From positions 248,001 through 312,000 of the forward strand of contig NZ_AP022613.1 in the NCBI RefSeq assembly GCF_010730195.1: 64,000 bases of DNA, written 5' to 3'. Source of the stretch: Mycobacterium conspicuum (lineage in GTDB: Bacteria > Actinomycetota > Actinomycetes > Mycobacteriales > Mycobacteriaceae). Under the pieces are notes generated by a model. That model was not told the DNA's origin. It worked only from the letters and a program-made list of their open reading frames with translations, and ran no database searches. The position numbers were made by a program, and so were the translations under genes. This document shows positions 33,238 through 42,449 of this stretch, one piece after another; position 1 is the first letter of the stretch; every line of letters begins with the position of its first letter.

Positions 33238-34245
33238 GTGGCCGAACTAAAGCTTGGATACAAAGCATCCGCAGAACAATTCGCACCGCGCGAGCTCGTC
33301 GAACTAGCGGTCGCCGCCGAGGCGCACGGCATGGACAGCGCCTCCGTCAGCGACCATTTCCAGCCATGGCGGCACAAGGGCGGGCACGCTCCCTTCTCGC
33401 TGGCCTGGATGACCGCCGTCGGTGAACGCACGCAACGGATCGTGCTGGGCACCTCGGTGCTCACTCCGACGTTCCGGTACAACCCCGCCGTCATCGCGCA
33501 AGCGTTCGCCACCATGGCCTGCCTGTACCCGAACCGCATCTTCCTCGGGGTGGGCACCGGCGAGGCGCTGAACGAGATCGCCACCGGGTATGAGGGCGAG
33601 TGGCCGGAGTTCAAGGAGCGGTTCGCCCGGCTGCGCGAATCGGTGCGGCTGATGCGGGAACTGTGGCGCGGTGACCGGGTCGACTTTCCGGGCGAGTACT
33701 ACCACACCAAGGGCGCCTCGATCTACGACGTGCCCGAGGGCGGCGTGCCCGTCTACATCGCCGCCGGCGGTGCGGTGGTCGCCAAGTACGCGGGTCGCGC
33801 CGGCGACGGCTTCATCTGCACCTCCGGCAAGGGCGAGGAGCTCTACACGGATAAATTGATGCCCGCCGTGCTCGAGGGCGCCGCGGCCGCCGACCGCAAC
33901 CCCGACGACATCGACAAGATGATCGAGATCAAGATCTCTTACGACACCGACCCGGATCTGGCGCGGGAGAACACCCGGTTCTGGGCGCCGCTGTCGCTGA
34001 CCGCCGAGCAGAAGCACAGCATTGACGACCCCATCGAAATGGAAAAGGCCGCCGACGCACTGCCGATCGAGCAGATCGCCAAGCGCTGGATCGTGGCATC
34101 CGACCCCGACGAGGCCGTCGAAAAGGTCGGTCAATACGTGAAGTGGGGCCTTAACCATCTGGTGTTCCACGCGCCCGGTCACGATCAGCGCCGATTCCTG
34201 GAGCTCTTCGAGAAGGACTTGGCGCCCCGGCTGCGGCGGCTGTGA
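33238..34245 (+). CDS. fgd1: F420-dependent glucose-6-phosphate dehydrogenase
   Basis: A 335-residue LLM-fold enzyme that oxidises glucose-6-phosphate and reduces coenzyme F420, the main F420H2 source in mycobacteria and needed to activate nitroimidazole prodrugs. Active-site residues known from M. tuberculosis FGD1 are in register: His40 and Trp44 in SVSDHFQPW, Glu109 in GVGTGEALNE. GTG 33238 follows GGAGTAGAAATAACGC. It overlaps pta by GTGA, forming the fgd1-pta-ackA operon. Confidence 0.98.
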   Translation: MAELKLGYKASAEQFAPRELVELAVAAEAHGMDSASVSDHFQPWRHKGGHAPFSLAWMTAVGERTQRIVLGTSVLTPTFRYNPAVIAQAFATMACLYPNRIFLGVGTGEALNEIATGYEGEWPEFKERFARLRESVRLMRELWRGDRVDFPGEYYHTKGASIYDVPEGGVPVYIAAGGAVVAKYAGRAGDGFICTSGKGEELYTDKLMPAVLEGAAAADRNPDDIDKMIEIKISYDTDPDLARENTRFWAPLSLTAEQKHSIDDPIEMEKAADALPIEQIAKRWIVASDPDEAVEKVGQYVKWGLNHLVFHAPGHDQRRFLELFEKDLAPRLRRL

Positions 34246-36332
34246 CCTTTCAAACCAAACCGGCGATCTACATCGCGGCGCCCGAGCCGGCGTCCGGCAA
34301 GGCGACGATCGCGCTCGGGCTGCTGCATCGATTGGCCGCCAGCGTGGCCAAAGTCGGTGTGTTCCGGCCACTTACCCGCCGCGGCGAAGACCGCGACTAC
34401 ATTCTGGAACTCCTGTTAGAACATGCGACCGCCGGGCTGTCCTACGAGCAGTGCACCGGTGTGACGTATCAGCAGCTGCACGCCGACACTGACGCCGCGA
34501 TCGCCGACATCGTCGCCGCCTATGACGACATGGCGCGGTCGTGCGACGCGGTGGTGATCGTCGGTAGCGACTACACCGACCTGGGAATGGGGATCACGCC
34601 CGCCGAGCTGTCGGTCAATGCCCGGATCGCGGTCAACCTCGGTGCGCCGGTGGTGCTGGCGGTGAGCGCCAAGAACCGCAGCGCCGACGAGGTCGCCAGT
34701 GTGGTCGAGGTGTGCCTGGCGGAACTGTCGGCCCAGCACGCTCACACCACGGCGGTGATCGCCAACCGTTGCGCCCCAACTCAACTCGCCGCGGTCTCCG
34801 AGGCAGTGCACCTGTTCGCCGCCCGCAGCTACGTGCTGCCCGAAGAGCGGCTGCTGTCGGCGCCGACGGTGACCGAACTCGCCAAGGCGGTCAGCGGGAC
34901 GCCGATCAGCGGGGACGCCGAGCTGTGCGAACGCGAGGTCATCGACGTGCTGGTGGCCGGGATGACAGCCGACCACGTCCTGGAACGGTTGCGCGACGGC
35001 ATGGCGGTCATCACCCCTGGCGACCGCTCCGACGTTGTGCTCGCCGTTGCCAGCGCCCATGCGGCGCAGGGATTTCCGGCCCTGTCGTGCATCGTCCTCA
35101 ATGGCGGATTCCAGCTGCATCCGTCGATCGCGGCCCTGGTCGCCGGCCTGCGGCTGCGGCTGCCCATCATCACCACGACGCTGGGCACCTACGACACGGC
35201 CAGCGCGGCCGCCGCGGCCCGCGGCCGGCTCACGGCGACGGCGCAGCGCAAGATCGACACGGCGCTGGAGCTGATGGACCGCTACGTCGACACGGCGGAT
35301 CTGTTGGCGCAGCTTGCCATTCCGATCCCGACCGTCACCACACCGCAGATGTTTACGCACCGGCTGCAGCAGCAGGCCCGGTCGGATCGCAAGCACCTCG
35401 TCCTTCCCGAAGGGGAGGACGACCGCATCCTCAAGTCCGCGGGCCGCCTGCTTCAGCACGGTGTCGCCGACCTGACCATCCTGGGTGACGAGGCCCAAAT
35501 CCGGCTGCGCTCAGCCGAACTCGGAGTCGACCTGGGTGGGGCGACGGTCATCGACCCGCGCGCCACGGATTTGCGGAACGACTTCGCCGAGCAGTACGCG
35601 GAGCTGCGCAAGGCGAAGGGGGTCACCGTCGAGCAGGCTCATGAGATCATGTATGACACCACGTATTTCGGCACCATGATGGTGCACAACGGCATGGTCG
35701 ACGGCATGGTGTCGGGCGCCGTGCACACCACCGCGCACACGGTCCGGCCGGCGTTCGAAATCATCCGGACCATTCCCGGCGTGTCCACGGTGTCCAGCGT
35801 CTTCCTGATGTGTCTGCCCGATCGCGTGCTGGCCTACGGCGACTGCGCGATCGTGCCGAATCCGACGCCGGAACAGCTCGCCGACATCGCGATCTGCTCG
35901 GCGCACACCGCGGCACGGTTCGGCATCGAGCCGCGGGTGGCCATGCTGTCGTACTCCACCGGGGCATCCGGAACCGGAGCCGACGTCGAGAAGGTCAGAG
36001 CGGCAACGGATTTGGTGCGTTCCCGCGACCCGCAGCTGCCGGTCGAGGGCCCCATCCAGTACGACGCCGCGGTGGACCCGTCGGTGGCGGCCACCAAGAT
36101 GGCCGATTCGCCGGTCGCCGGCCGGGCGACGGTGCTGATCTTCCCCGACCTCAACACCGGCAACAACACCTACAAGGCGGTGCAGCGCAGCGCGGGAGCG
36201 ATCGCGATCGGGCCAGTGCTGCAGGGCTTGCGTAAGCCGGTCAACGACCTGTCCCGAGGCGCGCTGGTCGAAGACATCGTCAACACCGTCGCGATCACCG
36301 CCATCCAGGCGCAGGGTATCCATGACCGCTGA
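34242..36332 (+). CDS. pta: Phosphate acetyltransferase
   Basis: A 696-residue long-form Pta converting acetyl-CoA and phosphate to acetyl phosphate. The N-terminal third is a P-loop dethiobiotin-synthetase-like domain (AAPEPASGKATIALGL), followed by a DRTGG-type regulatory domain (~215-320). The C-terminal catalytic domain (~370-690) carries LVLPEGEDDRILKSA, TVRPAFEIIRTIPGVSTVSSVFLM, AMLSYSTGASGTG, FPDLNTGNNTYKAVQRSAGA. It overlaps fgd1 by 4 nt and ackA by 11 nt, implying strict co-expression for acetate overflow or assimilation. Confidence 0.97.
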   Translation: MTFQTKPAIYIAAPEPASGKATIALGLLHRLAASVAKVGVFRPLTRRGEDRDYILELLLEHATAGLSYEQCTGVTYQQLHADTDAAIADIVAAYDDMARSCDAVVIVGSDYTDLGMGITPAELSVNARIAVNLGAPVVLAVSAKNRSADEVASVVEVCLAELSAQHAHTTAVIANRCAPTQLAAVSEAVHLFAARSYVLPEERLLSAPTVTELAKAVSGTPISGDAELCEREVIDVLVAGMTADHVLERLRDGMAVITPGDRSDVVLAVASAHAAQGFPALSCIVLNGGFQLHPSIAALVAGLRLRLPIITTTLGTYDTASAAAAARGRLTATAQRKIDTALELMDRYVDTADLLAQLAIPIPTVTTPQMFTHRLQQQARSDRKHLVLPEGEDDRILKSAGRLLQHGVADLTILGDEAQIRLRSAELGVDLGGATVIDPRATDLRNDFAEQYAELRKAKGVTVEQAHEIMYDTTYFGTMMVHNGMVDGMVSGAVHTTAHTVRPAFEIIRTIPGVSTVSSVFLMCLPDRVLAYGDCAIVPNPTPEQLADIAICSAHTAARFGIEPRVAMLSYSTGASGTGADVEKVRAATDLVRSRDPQLPVEGPIQYDAAVDPSVAATKMADSPVAGRATVLIFPDLNTGNNTYKAVQRSAGAIAIGPVLQGLRKPVNDLSRGALVEDIVNTVAITAIQAQGIHDR

Positions 36333-37470
36333 CCAGGTTGTGCTGGTGATCAACTCCGGCTCGTCGTCGTTGAAATACCAACTGGTCGAACCCTCGTCCG
36401 GCCGAACCCGAGCCGGTGGCGGCATCCAACAGATCGGCGAGCCGTCGTCACGAGCGGGCGACCATGAAGAGGCGTTGCGGCTGGCCTTCGAACAAATGGC
36501 GGAGGCCGGCGTCGATCTGCAGGCGTGCGGCCTGCTGGCCGTCGGGCATCGAGTCGTGCACGGCGGGAACGACTTTTATCGCCCGACGCTGCTCGACGAC
36601 GCCACCATCGTCGACCTGGAGAAGCTCTCAGAGCTGGCCCCGCTGCACAATCCGCCTGCGCTGCGGGGAATCAAGGTGGCGCGATCGCTGCTTCCGGGCG
36701 TCCCGCACATCGCGGTGTTCGACACCGCCTTCTTCCACAATCTGCCGGCCGCGGCCGCGACCTACGCGATGAATCGGGAGTTGGCCGAGCGCTGGCGGAT
36801 ACGCCGGTACGGCTTTCATGGCACGTCGCACCGATACGTGAGCGAGCAGGCCGCCGAATTCCTGGGCAGGCCTACCGAGGCCTTGAATCAGATTGTGCTG
36901 CATCTGGGTAACGGCGCTTCGGCGTCGGCGATCGCCGGCGGGCGGCCGGTCGACACGTCGATGGGATTGACCCCGCTGGAGGGGCTGGTGATGGGCACGC
37001 GCAGCGGAGACATCGACCCCGGCGTCATCAGCTACCTCTGGCGCAGCGCCAAGATGCCGGTGGACGACATCGAATCCATGCTCAACAATCGATCGGGTGT
37101 ATGGGGGCTGGCCGGCGAGCGGGATTTCCGTCGCCTGCGCGGCATGATCGAATCCGGTGACGGCGCAGCGGAATTGGCGTACGACGTGTTCATTCACCGG
37201 TTGCGCAAGTACATCGGCGCCTACCTGGCCGTGCTGGGGCACACCGATGTGTTGACCTTCACCGCCGGGATCGGCGAGAACGACGCCGCCGTGCGCAGGG
37301 ATGCGATCACGGGGATGGACGAGCTCGGCCTGGTGATCGACGAAGACCGCAACGCGAGCGGCCAGCGTCGCATCTCTGCCGACGATTCGCCGATCACGAT
37401 TCTGGTGATTCCCACCAACGAAGAGTTGGCCATCGCCCGCGACTGCGTTCGGATCCTGGAGGCATCCTAA
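36322..37470 (+). CDS. ackA: Acetate kinase
   Basis: A 382-residue ASKHA-fold kinase interconverting acetyl phosphate + ADP and acetate + ATP. Motifs are VLVINSGSSSLKYQL (N-terminal signature), GHRVVHGG, PLHNPP, FDTAFFHNLP, RYGFHGTSHRYV, LHLGNGASASAI, GLTPLEGLVMGTRSGDIDPG and FTAGIGENDAAVR. It is cytoplasmic. ATG 36322 lies inside the end of pta. It is the last gene of the fgd1-pta-ackA operon. Confidence 0.98.
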   Translation: MTADQVVLVINSGSSSLKYQLVEPSSGRTRAGGGIQQIGEPSSRAGDHEEALRLAFEQMAEAGVDLQACGLLAVGHRVVHGGNDFYRPTLLDDATIVDLEKLSELAPLHNPPALRGIKVARSLLPGVPHIAVFDTAFFHNLPAAAATYAMNRELAERWRIRRYGFHGTSHRYVSEQAAEFLGRPTEALNQIVLHLGNGASASAIAGGRPVDTSMGLTPLEGLVMGTRSGDIDPGVISYLWRSAKMPVDDIESMLNNRSGVWGLAGERDFRRLRGMIESGDGAAELAYDVFIHRLRKYIGAYLAVLGHTDVLTFTAGIGENDAAVRRDAITGMDELGLVIDEDRNASGQRRISADDSPITILVIPTNEELAIARDCVRILEAS

Positions 37471-37541
37471 CCGGACACGGCAAAGCTGGCCTGTGGAGAA
37501 CGGAAACCGCCGACGGCGGTTGGCATGCGACCCTTCGCGGC

Positions 37542-38423
37542 ATGCGTGATCCACGTCAACCATTCCTCGGCAGCCACGCACTGGACAGTGGCGCGATGAG
37601 CCGGCACCAACTGCGGACGCAATACCTTGCGATTCTGCCCAACGTCTACCTATCGCGGCAGGTGCAGCCCTCGCTGGAGCAGCGCATCAACGCCGCGGGC
37701 CTGTGGTCGAAAGGCATCGGGATATTCGCGGGTGCCACCGCCGCAGCGCTGCACGGCGCCAAGTGGATTCCCGAGGATGTCCCAGTTGAGCTGATATGTG
37801 CCAATTCCCGACCTCCGCGGGGCGTGCTGACGCGGCGGTTCAGGCTCCTCGCCGACGAAACGCAGGAACTAGACGGTCGCGTGGTCACCACCCCGGAGCG
37901 CACCGCCTTCGACATCGGGCGGCGCGGCACACTGCACTCGGCTGTCGCGCAGTTGGATGCGCTCGCCGCCGCGACGGGTTTCAAGGTCGACGACGTGCTG
38001 CGTGTCGCGCAGCGTCACCCCCATTCCCCCGGGCTGCGGCAATTGGAAGCCGCACTCGAACTCGTTGACGCGGGCGCCCAGTCGCCGAGGGAGAGTTACC
38101 TTCGACTGCTCCTCGTCGACGCCGGATTTCCACGGCCGCAGACCCAGATCCCGGTGCTGGATCCGGACGGTTTTGCCGTGGCTTACATCGACATCGGCTG
38201 GTCGGAATACCTTGTCGCCGTCGAATACGACGGTGGTGAGCACCAGCGAGACCGCTGGCGGTACGTCAAAGACATTCGACGCCTGGAGCTGCTCGAGCAG
38301 CTGGGCTGGCTTGTCGTCCGGGTCGTCGCCGAACATCGTCGAGCCGATATCGTGCGCCGAGTCCATGAGGCGCTGACTGCCCGAGGTTGGGCCGGCAGCT
38401 CGAAGGCAATCAGTGTGCGCTGA
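37542..38423 (+). CDS. AbiEi-like / DUF559 protein (mycobacterial family)
   Basis: A 293-residue protein of a family common in mycobacteria. The N-terminal ~110 residues resemble AbiEi-type antitoxin/regulator folds (IFAGATAAALHGAKWIP, LLADETQELDGRVVTTPERTAFDIGRR). The C-terminal ~110 residues are DUF559-like, of the PD-(D/E)XK nuclease superfamily: ESYLRLLLVDAGFPRP, AYIDIGWSEYLVAVEYDGGEH, DIRRLELLEQLGWLVVRVV, with candidate acidic and Glu residues kept. No AbiEii-type toxin is adjacent, so a complete toxin-antitoxin pair is not supported. It lies between ackA and the repeat/IS region, absent from the M. tuberculosis arrangement as I recall it. Confidence 0.75.
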   Translation: MRDPRQPFLGSHALDSGAMSRHQLRTQYLAILPNVYLSRQVQPSLEQRINAAGLWSKGIGIFAGATAAALHGAKWIPEDVPVELICANSRPPRGVLTRRFRLLADETQELDGRVVTTPERTAFDIGRRGTLHSAVAQLDALAAATGFKVDDVLRVAQRHPHSPGLRQLEAALELVDAGAQSPRESYLRLLLVDAGFPRPQTQIPVLDPDGFAVAYIDIGWSEYLVAVEYDGGEHQRDRWRYVKDIRRLELLEQLGWLVVRVVAEHRRADIVRRVHEALTARGWAGSSKAISVR

Positions 38424-38530
38424 GGGCGTTGAGTGTGAACGTATGGCGGGGTTCGGGCCCCAATCGCCGCCGTGGCTTCACACTGAATGCGCTGAGGCGT
38501 TGAGTGTGAACGTATGGCGGGATTCGGGCC

Positions 38531-39960
38531 CTTGCATTCAAGCGGTGGCTGCAACGAATGTGGACGGGTTTGAGAGTAGTCGGTGGAGTTCTTCGGCGGG
38601 GGTGCGCCAGTTGTGGCGTTTTCTGGGTCGGGCGTTGAGTTCGGCGGCGACCTGGTCGAGCCAGCCGGGGCCGTAGAACGACAGGTCGGTGCCTTTGGGG
38701 AAATACTGGCGCAATAGTCCGTTGGTGTTCTCGTTGGTGCCGCGCTGCCATGGACTGTGCGGGTCGCAGAAGTAGATCGGCAGGCCGGTGGCTTCGGTGA
38801 TCTTGGTGTGCAGCGCCATCTCGCTGCCTTGGTCCCAGGTCAGCGAGCGGCGCAGGACCTCGGGGATCTCGGGAACCTTGGCCGACATTGCCTCGGCCAG
38901 GGTGGCCGCGGTGTGGTCGCCGGGCAGGTGCAGCAGCATCACGAAACCGGTGGTGCGTTCCACCAGGGTGCCAATCGCTGAGCCCGAGGCGGTAGAGCCC
39001 AGGATGAGATCGCCCTCCCAGTGCCCTGGGATCGCGCGGTCCTCCGCCTCGGCGGGACGCTCACTGATGTTGATCATTTCTTTGAGCTTGCCGCGGCCTG
39101 TTTCCTTGCGGCCCTGCGCTTTTCGCTGAGTACGGCCGGTGCGCAGCGCGGTCTTGACCAGCCGGGCCAATTCTCCGCGGGGCTGAACGTAGATGGCTTG
39201 GTAGATCGTCTCGTGTGACACCCACATCTCCGGATCGTCGGGAAAGTCCTCCCGCAGCCGGCCCGCGATTTGCTCGGGACTATGCCGCTTTTCCAAGCGT
39301 GCCACCACCTCAGCCAACAATGCAGGCCTGGCCTGCAGGTGGCGCGGTTTGGGGCGCTTGCGGTTGGCCTCAGCGATGTCTTGACCCACCCGTGCCCGAT
39401 AACCCGACCCGGTCTGCCCACGGGTGATTTCGCGGTCAATCGTGTCCCTGTGGCGCCCCAACAACCCGGCGGCCTGCCCCGGTGAGTGCGCTGTCTCCAA
39501 CAGCTGTTCCAATCGGCAGCGCTCGATAAATGACAACGGCCCCTTCGGCGGTGACGGATCGGGCTCGATATCAACAGGCACGGCGGTTCTGGGCACATAC
39601 CCAGCGTGTTGGACCCACCTCAGCGCGGCGGCATCTGACACGCCGGCGATCACCGCGGCCTCCGCCACCGTGGCCCCCGCACGCATCGCCTCCCAAAACC
39701 GCTCCCGAGCGGCCTGCGAATAACGCAGGCCGTAGTGCTTGGGATTGGTTTGATAACCCGCCGCCCTGGCCCAGGACCGACCCGTACCGCCGTGCACCCC
39801 GGCCACCGTCGCGGCCGCCGTTGGCGATAGCCCCGAATTCACCGCCTCCCAGAACCGCTCCCGCACCGACTCCGCCACGACACGCGAACCCTGCACCCGA
39901 AACCCCATCGAGCAACACCTCCGAACTCATCAGGTGTTGCAGCGACCACTTGAGTCTGAC
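38531..39960 (-). mobile_element. IS30-family insertion sequence (~1.43 kb)
   Basis: A single transposase gene is flanked by 18-bp imperfect inverted repeats: TCAAGCGGTGGCTGCAAC (38538-38555) against the complement of 39936-39953 (TCAAGTGGTCGCTGCAAC), 16/18 matches. If a further 7 bp on each side belong to the element, it is bounded by GCC on both sides (38528-38530, 39961-39963), a possible 3-bp target duplication. The element sits in the loop of the second hairpin repeat unit, interrupting it. Confidence 0.85.
38538..39908 (-). CDS. IS30-family transposase
   Basis: A 456-residue, apparently intact transposase. The N-terminus has repeated HTH-like segments (SGLSPTAAATVAGVHGGTGRSW, AGATVAEAAVIAGVSDAAALRWV), then the IS30 HTH (LSFIERCRLEQLLETAHSPGQAAGLLGRH). 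The DDE catalytic residues are in GHWEGDLILG, LTWDQGSEMALH and SPWQRGTNENTNGLLRQYFPKG. The stop codon lies inside the left terminal repeat. It cuts, joins and inserts the element. No frameshift is seen, so the element may be active. Confidence 0.93.
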   Translation of the reverse strand: MGFRVQGSRVVAESVRERFWEAVNSGLSPTAAATVAGVHGGTGRSWARAAGYQTNPKHYGLRYSQAARERFWEAMRAGATVAEAAVIAGVSDAAALRWVQHAGYVPRTAVPVDIEPDPSPPKGPLSFIERCRLEQLLETAHSPGQAAGLLGRHRDTIDREITRGQTGSGYRARVGQDIAEANRKRPKPRHLQARPALLAEVVARLEKRHSPEQIAGRLREDFPDDPEMWVSHETIYQAIYVQPRGELARLVKTALRTGRTQRKAQGRKETGRGKLKEMINISERPAEAEDRAIPGHWEGDLILGSTASGSAIGTLVERTTGFVMLLHLPGDHTAATLAEAMSAKVPEIPEVLRRSLTWDQGSEMALHTKITEATGLPIYFCDPHSPWQRGTNENTNGLLRQYFPKGTDLSFYGPGWLDQVAAELNARPRKRHNWRTPAEELHRLLSNPSTFVAATA

Positions 39961-40124
39961 GCCTCAACCGCCGCCGTGGCTTCACACTGAATGGGCTGAG
40001 GCGTTGAGTGTGAACGTATGGCGGCATTCAAGCCCCAACCGCCGCCATGGCTTCACACTCAATGCGCTGAAGGGCGTTGAGTGTGAACGTATGGCGAGAT
40101 CCGGACGCCAGCCAAACCCAAAAT

Positions 40125-42449
40125 CTAGAACGTACTCGTGGGCCGCACCCGGTTGGCCATGTCGACCAGCGTGTAGCGATGCCGCTGGGTGGGCGCCACC
40201 CGTGCCAGCGTGCGCAGCGACGCCTCGACACCCAGCCGCAGTCCGTGCTTGGTGAACGGGAAGCCGAGGATGTGGTTGGTGCTGGCTTCGTGGTTGTCCT
40301 CCAGCCAGTCCATCGCGCTGCCCAGCACCAGGGCGCGGATCTGCAGCACGCGTGGCTCGGTCGGGGGCAGCGCCTCCACACGCCGGGCGGCGTCGCGGAT
40401 CTGCTCCTCGGTGATTTCGCTCGCCGAGCGACCGGACAGCAGCGTCACCGCACTGGTCAGCCGCGCGGTAGTGAAATGCCTTGAGGTGGCAGGGACTTCG
40501 TCCAAAGTCCGCACCGCGCCGGTTCGATCACCTTGCGCCGACTGCGCTCTGGCCAGCCCGAAGGCCGCCGAGATCACGCCGTCGTTGGTTCGCCACACCG
40601 TCTGATAGAACTTCTGCTCGTCGCTTTCGCCGGCCAGTTCGGCGGTCGCGGCCAGCGCCAATTTCGGTGCCAGCTCGCCGGGGAAGGTGTCCAGCACCTC
40701 GGTGAAATGCTTGATGGCGGAGTCGTAGTCGCCGGTGAGCAGCTCGGCGACGGCCTTGTACCAGACCAGCCGCCATCGCCAGCCGACCCGCTCGGCCAGG
40801 TCCTCGAGTTTGCGGCTGGCCTTGGCCACATCGCCGAGGTCCAGCAGCGCACGGACTTCCATCAGCGGCAGCTCGGCCGACTCGGACACGTCGACGCCCT
40901 CGGCGTCCAGCGTGCCGTGGCGGGCCGCACGCAGCGAGTCCAACGTCTGCACGGGTTGCGATAGCACCGTCGCCTGCAGCACGGGCGCGGCGACATCGGT
41001 CTGATCGACCAGCGGCACCGACAGCGCCGTGACGATCTCGCGGGCGGTGAGCTTCTCCGAGTGCACCTGGCCGTCCAGGTACACGTCGGTGTGCGCGACC
41101 AGCAGATCCACCCCGAACGTCGATCGGCTGGGACTGAACAGCGTCGACAGCCCGGGCCGCGGCACCCCGGTGTCCTGGGCCACGACTTCGCGCAGCACGC
41201 CCATCAGCTGCGCGGACATCTCCTCGGCGGAGGTGAAGCGGCGCCGCGGGTCGGGGTCGATCGCGCGCCGCAGCAGCCGGCCGAACGAGTCGTACTTGGC
41301 CAGCACCGGATCGTCTTCGGGCAGCCCGTCCACGTAGCGCCCGTTGCGGGTGCGCAGATTCAGCGTCAACGCGGCCAGCGTGCGCCCCACGGTGTAGATA
41401 TCGGTCGCGACGGTCGGGCCGGTCCGCACGATCTCCGGCGCCTGGTAGCCGGGTGTGCCGTAGAGGTAGCCGAAGGAGTTGATCCGCGACACCGCGCCCA
41501 AATCGATCAGCTTGAGCTGCTCCTCAGTGAGCATGATGTTCTCCGGCTTCAGGTCGTTGTAGACCAGGCCGATGGAATGCAGATAGCTCAGCGCGGGCAG
41601 GATTTCCAGCAGGTAGGCGATCGCCTCGGCGACGGGCAGCTTCTCGGCCTTCTTGCCCTTCTTGGAGCTTCGCTTCAGCGAGCGTCCGCCGATGTACTCC
41701 ATCACGATGTAGCCGACCGGGTCCCCGTGCCGGTCGGTGTGTTCGACGAAGTTGAAGATCTGCACGATCTGCGGGTGCACCACCTCGGCGAGGAACTGCC
41801 GTTCGGCCATCGCGATCGCCTGCGCCTCGGCGTCGCCGGAGTGCACCAAGCCCTTGAGGACCACCGGGCGGTCGTTGACGTTGTGGTCGACCGCCAGATA
41901 CACCCAGCCCAGCCCGCCGTGCGCGATGCATCCCTTCACCTCGTACTGGCCGGCGACGGTGTCACCGGGCCGCAGCTGGGGCAGGAACGTGTACGGGCTG
42001 CCGCAGTAGGGGCACCAGCCTTCCGACTGGCCCTTGCCGTCCTCGTCGGAGCGGCCCACCGGCCGTCCGCAGTTCCAGCAGAAGCGCTTGGACTCCGGCA
42101 CCACCGGATTGGTCATCAGCGCTTCGAGCGGATCGGTGTCCGGCACCCGGGGGATCTCCACGAGGCCGCCGCCGAGCTGCCGGACCGGCGGGAGCACCCG
42201 GGTGGCCGCCGGCATGCGGTCTTGCGGCTCGCTGTCCGCGCCGGGGATGGAGATGTGCGGAAAGTCATCGTCGTCGTCGTCGAAATCGGGGCGGAAGACC
42301 GCCTGCGTGGACTGCAGGCGCACGCCCGTCGCGCCCGACGGCGGGTCGCCGCGCTGGGTGGCCGGGCCCAGATCTACCGAGTCGTCGGAGTCATCGAGGG
42401 CTTCGAAGCCTTCGGAGGCTTCGGAGTCGGGTTCGAGGTGTTCGGCCAT
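40125..42449 (-). CDS. pknG: Serine/threonine protein kinase PknG
   Basis: A 774-residue soluble kinase. A rubredoxin-like domain (CWNCGR, CPYCGS) precedes the kinase domain (GGLGWVYLAVDHN, VVLKGLVH with catalytic Lys, YNDLKPENIML of the non-RD type, DLGAVSR), then a C-terminal TPR domain. It phosphorylates GarA to control 2-oxoglutarate metabolism and is linked to intracellular survival in pathogens. Compared with M. tuberculosis (750 aa) the acidic N-terminus is longer, and a Lys-rich insert (SSKKGKKAEK) follows GGRSLKR. ATG 42449 overlaps the glnH stop. It is the last gene of a three-gene operon. Confidence 0.97.
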   Translation of the reverse strand: MAEHLEPDSEASEGFEALDDSDDSVDLGPATQRGDPPSGATGVRLQSTQAVFRPDFDDDDDDFPHISIPGADSEPQDRMPAATRVLPPVRQLGGGLVEIPRVPDTDPLEALMTNPVVPESKRFCWNCGRPVGRSDEDGKGQSEGWCPYCGSPYTFLPQLRPGDTVAGQYEVKGCIAHGGLGWVYLAVDHNVNDRPVVLKGLVHSGDAEAQAIAMAERQFLAEVVHPQIVQIFNFVEHTDRHGDPVGYIVMEYIGGRSLKRSSKKGKKAEKLPVAEAIAYLLEILPALSYLHSIGLVYNDLKPENIMLTEEQLKLIDLGAVSRINSFGYLYGTPGYQAPEIVRTGPTVATDIYTVGRTLAALTLNLRTRNGRYVDGLPEDDPVLAKYDSFGRLLRRAIDPDPRRRFTSAEEMSAQLMGVLREVVAQDTGVPRPGLSTLFSPSRSTFGVDLLVAHTDVYLDGQVHSEKLTAREIVTALSVPLVDQTDVAAPVLQATVLSQPVQTLDSLRAARHGTLDAEGVDVSESAELPLMEVRALLDLGDVAKASRKLEDLAERVGWRWRLVWYKAVAELLTGDYDSAIKHFTEVLDTFPGELAPKLALAATAELAGESDEQKFYQTVWRTNDGVISAAFGLARAQSAQGDRTGAVRTLDEVPATSRHFTTARLTSAVTLLSGRSASEITEEQIRDAARRVEALPPTEPRVLQIRALVLGSAMDWLEDNHEASTNHILGFPFTKHGLRLGVEASLRTLARVAPTQRHRYTLVDMANRVRPTSTF

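Larger units (their letters stand above)
38417..40096. repeat. Tandem ~71-bp hairpin repeat array (3 units plus a half), split by an IS
   Basis: Each unit has a left arm beginning TTGAGTGTGAA and ending ATGGCGG, a ~17-nt loop, and a right arm reading CCGCC-(A/G)TGGC-TTCACACTNAA. These pair except for a 3-nt internal mismatch. Left arms are at 38429, 38500, 40004 and (half unit) 40077; right arms at 38467, 39971 and 40042. Spacing is 71-74 bp once the IS is removed. The array lies between two convergent genes, so it may act as a bidirectional terminator or mRNA-end hairpin, like REP/MIRU elements. Confidence 0.85.

Noticed and set aside
37542..38423. Complete AbiE toxin-antitoxin system
   Set aside because: No nucleotidyltransferase (AbiEii) gene occurs next to it; only the AbiEi-like half is present.
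38538..39908. Degraded transposase pseudogene
   Set aside because: The 456-codon frame is intact with all three DDE residues and both terminal repeats.
38417..40096. CRISPR-like array
   Set aside because: Units are tandem without unique spacers, each forms its own hairpin, and no cas genes are near.
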